A DNA stretch of 64,000 bases from Clostridia bacterium (GTDB lineage: Bacteria; Bacillota; Clostridia; Christensenellales; Pumilibacteraceae): the NCBI GenBank assembly GCA_017623435.1, contig JAGAPD010000019.1, positions 22,410-86,409 on the forward strand, written 5' to 3'. The notes under the pieces are model-generated. The model searched no databases. It worked only from the letters and a program-made list of their open reading frames with translations, and was not told the origin of the DNA. The position numbers and the translations under genes are program-made. The first letter of the stretch is position 1, and every line of letters begins with the position of its first letter. Below, piece after piece: positions 63,230-64,000 of this stretch.

Positions 63230-63254
63230 AGGCTCCCGTTCAATCGGAGCCTTT
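63228..63254 (+). terminator. terminator of the XRE gene
   Basis: AAAGGCTCCCG/CGGAGCCTTT with one bulge, overlapping the stop codon, followed by TTCTTTT. Confidence 0.8.
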
Positions 63255-63504
63255 TTCTTTTATATATAACGGGAGGATAATATCCCCTACAATACAACTG
63301 AAAGTTACAAGCAATAAAGATAATATTTGAAATAATTTTTTCTCTCCCTCACCCAACTTCGTTGGGAGCTCCCTCGTCAGATGAAGCCAACCATAACCAA
63401 GCCTTTAATTTAAACATCTACATTTTACCAAATAACGGGAGGATAATATCCTCCCCTACAATTACTCTCAATGACAACCATAACTTGTTTCATAGGCTTA
63501 AATC

Positions 63505-63541
63505 TGCGCGCGCTGTCATTCTCGAGCGCAGCGAAGAATCT
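63505..63541. repeat. GATTCT/AGAATG element, copy 2
   Basis: CTGTCATTCTCGAGCGCAGC then GAAGAATCT is the inverted orientation of the core at 37555-37595. Confidence 0.75.
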
Positions 63542-63955
63542 AAACAACACATAAACACAATTAGCTTATTCAATTACCGATCACGCCCATATACCAATTA
63601 GATCCAAACGGCGTTGCCGTTTGCCCTTCGGGTTTCGACTGCGTTCGCTACGCTCTCTCCGCTCAAGATGACAGCCAAGCTTTTGTTCTTTGCACTTGGT
63701 ATAATGGTAATAACGGGCGACTAATAGTCGCCCCTACGGGTTTAGCGTAAGGCAAATGATGTAGTAGCCTCCATCTGACGAGGGAGGTGGCACGCGTCAG
63801 CGTGACGGAGGGAGAGCCGTCAGAGACGGTTTATAGTAGGCACGGAATACGTTTTACAACTTTACGACCGTACTAACAGGTTTGACCACGCGGTATGGTC
63901 GTACTATTAATCAAGCTTTGCTTGTAGGCGCGGAATAGGGCGTACGGGTTGCATC

Positions 63956-64000
63956 TGCGCGCGCTGTCATTCTCGAGCGTAGCGAAGAATCTCGCGCGCA
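63956..64000. repeat. GATTCT/AGAATG element, copy 3
   Basis: Same core, flanked by TGCGCGCG and CGCGCGCA as perfect outer arms; reaches the window edge. Confidence 0.75.

Larger units (their letters stand above)
63258..64000. repeat. mosaic of dispersed repeats, no genes
   Basis: I find no credible gene here. Three copies of a short palindrome family end in CCCCTAC: 63269-63290 and 63435-63459 (GGGAGGATAATATCC) and 63713-63737 (GGGCGACTAATAGTCGCCC). CTCCCTCGTCAGATG at 63369-63383 is inverted at 63772-63786. AAACGGC...GCCCTTCGGG at 63606-63632 repeats 59570-59598. Confidence 0.7.

Noticed and set aside
63258..64000. CRISPR array in the repeat-rich end of the window
   Set aside because: Repeat units are of several unrelated kinds with irregular spacing, and there is no constant repeat/spacer period or cas gene.

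Overview
The window looks like the chromosome of an uncultured, moderately AT-rich low-G+C Gram-positive bacterium of the Clostridia (Christensenellales-like gut lineages fit best, but this is an inference from gene content). Supporting evidence is WhiA, a GtaB/GalU-type uridylyltransferase, RecD2, TrmK, a NIF3 protein, a DUF1846 protein, YqhQ (DUF1385), an S-box riboswitch, strong AGGAGG-type ribosome sites and textbook sigma-A promoters (TTGACA, 17 bp, TATAAT). I see no phage, transposase or CRISPR array. The window is chromosomal core plus small catabolic islands.

Layout. 1-1060: end of a lipoprotein gene and a tRNA-Leu(AAG) with a duplicated 3' end. 1064-4760: a deacetylase-like and a Gfo/Idh/MocA gene facing an AraC regulator across a shared operator. 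4804-14517: a leftward macromolecular-synthesis operon (dgt, dnaG, two primary-type sigma factors, trmK, NIF3, zinc ribbon), then galU, a degenerate amidohydrolase and an SDR. 14717-21406: a PHP protein and a tandem cluster of XRE-HTH/polytopic-membrane proteins. 21464-25889: SGNH hydrolase, membrane-anchored transglutaminase-like protein, and pnuC behind a 32-codon leader ORF. 26243-37290: sugar epimerase/isomerase genes, M20 peptidase, pfkA, and the dnaE-whiA-PHP-murB operon without rapZ/glmR. 37676-45792: DUF1846, YgiQ, MATE, prfA, a YqhQ-PrmC fusion and rpmE. 45903-51437: tilS-hpt-trmN6-rsmI-dnaA operon and a cytidylate-kinase-like gene. 51588-59803: alaS (short form), HAD phosphatase, glnS, small unknown gene, recD2, metK and a SAM-I riboswitch. 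59991-63229: GH4 and GH43 glycosidases, and a small membrane protein/XRE pair. 63230-64000: a mosaic of dispersed repeats.

Themes that cut across genes. (1) Five starts lie exactly 6 nt after a -10 box with no ribosome site, predicting leaderless mRNAs: the two HTH-membrane regulators, the small XRE regulator, tilS, and the pnuC leader ORF. (2) About ten gene boundaries carry a 30-bp palindrome made of two 15-nt halves meeting at AC|GT; most act as terminators but one supplies a ribosome site. (3) dnaA is not next to dnaN; it is the last gene of an operon whose promoter spacer holds a perfect DnaA box. (4) The SAM riboswitch upstream of metK is separated from it by a repeat and an independent strong promoter.
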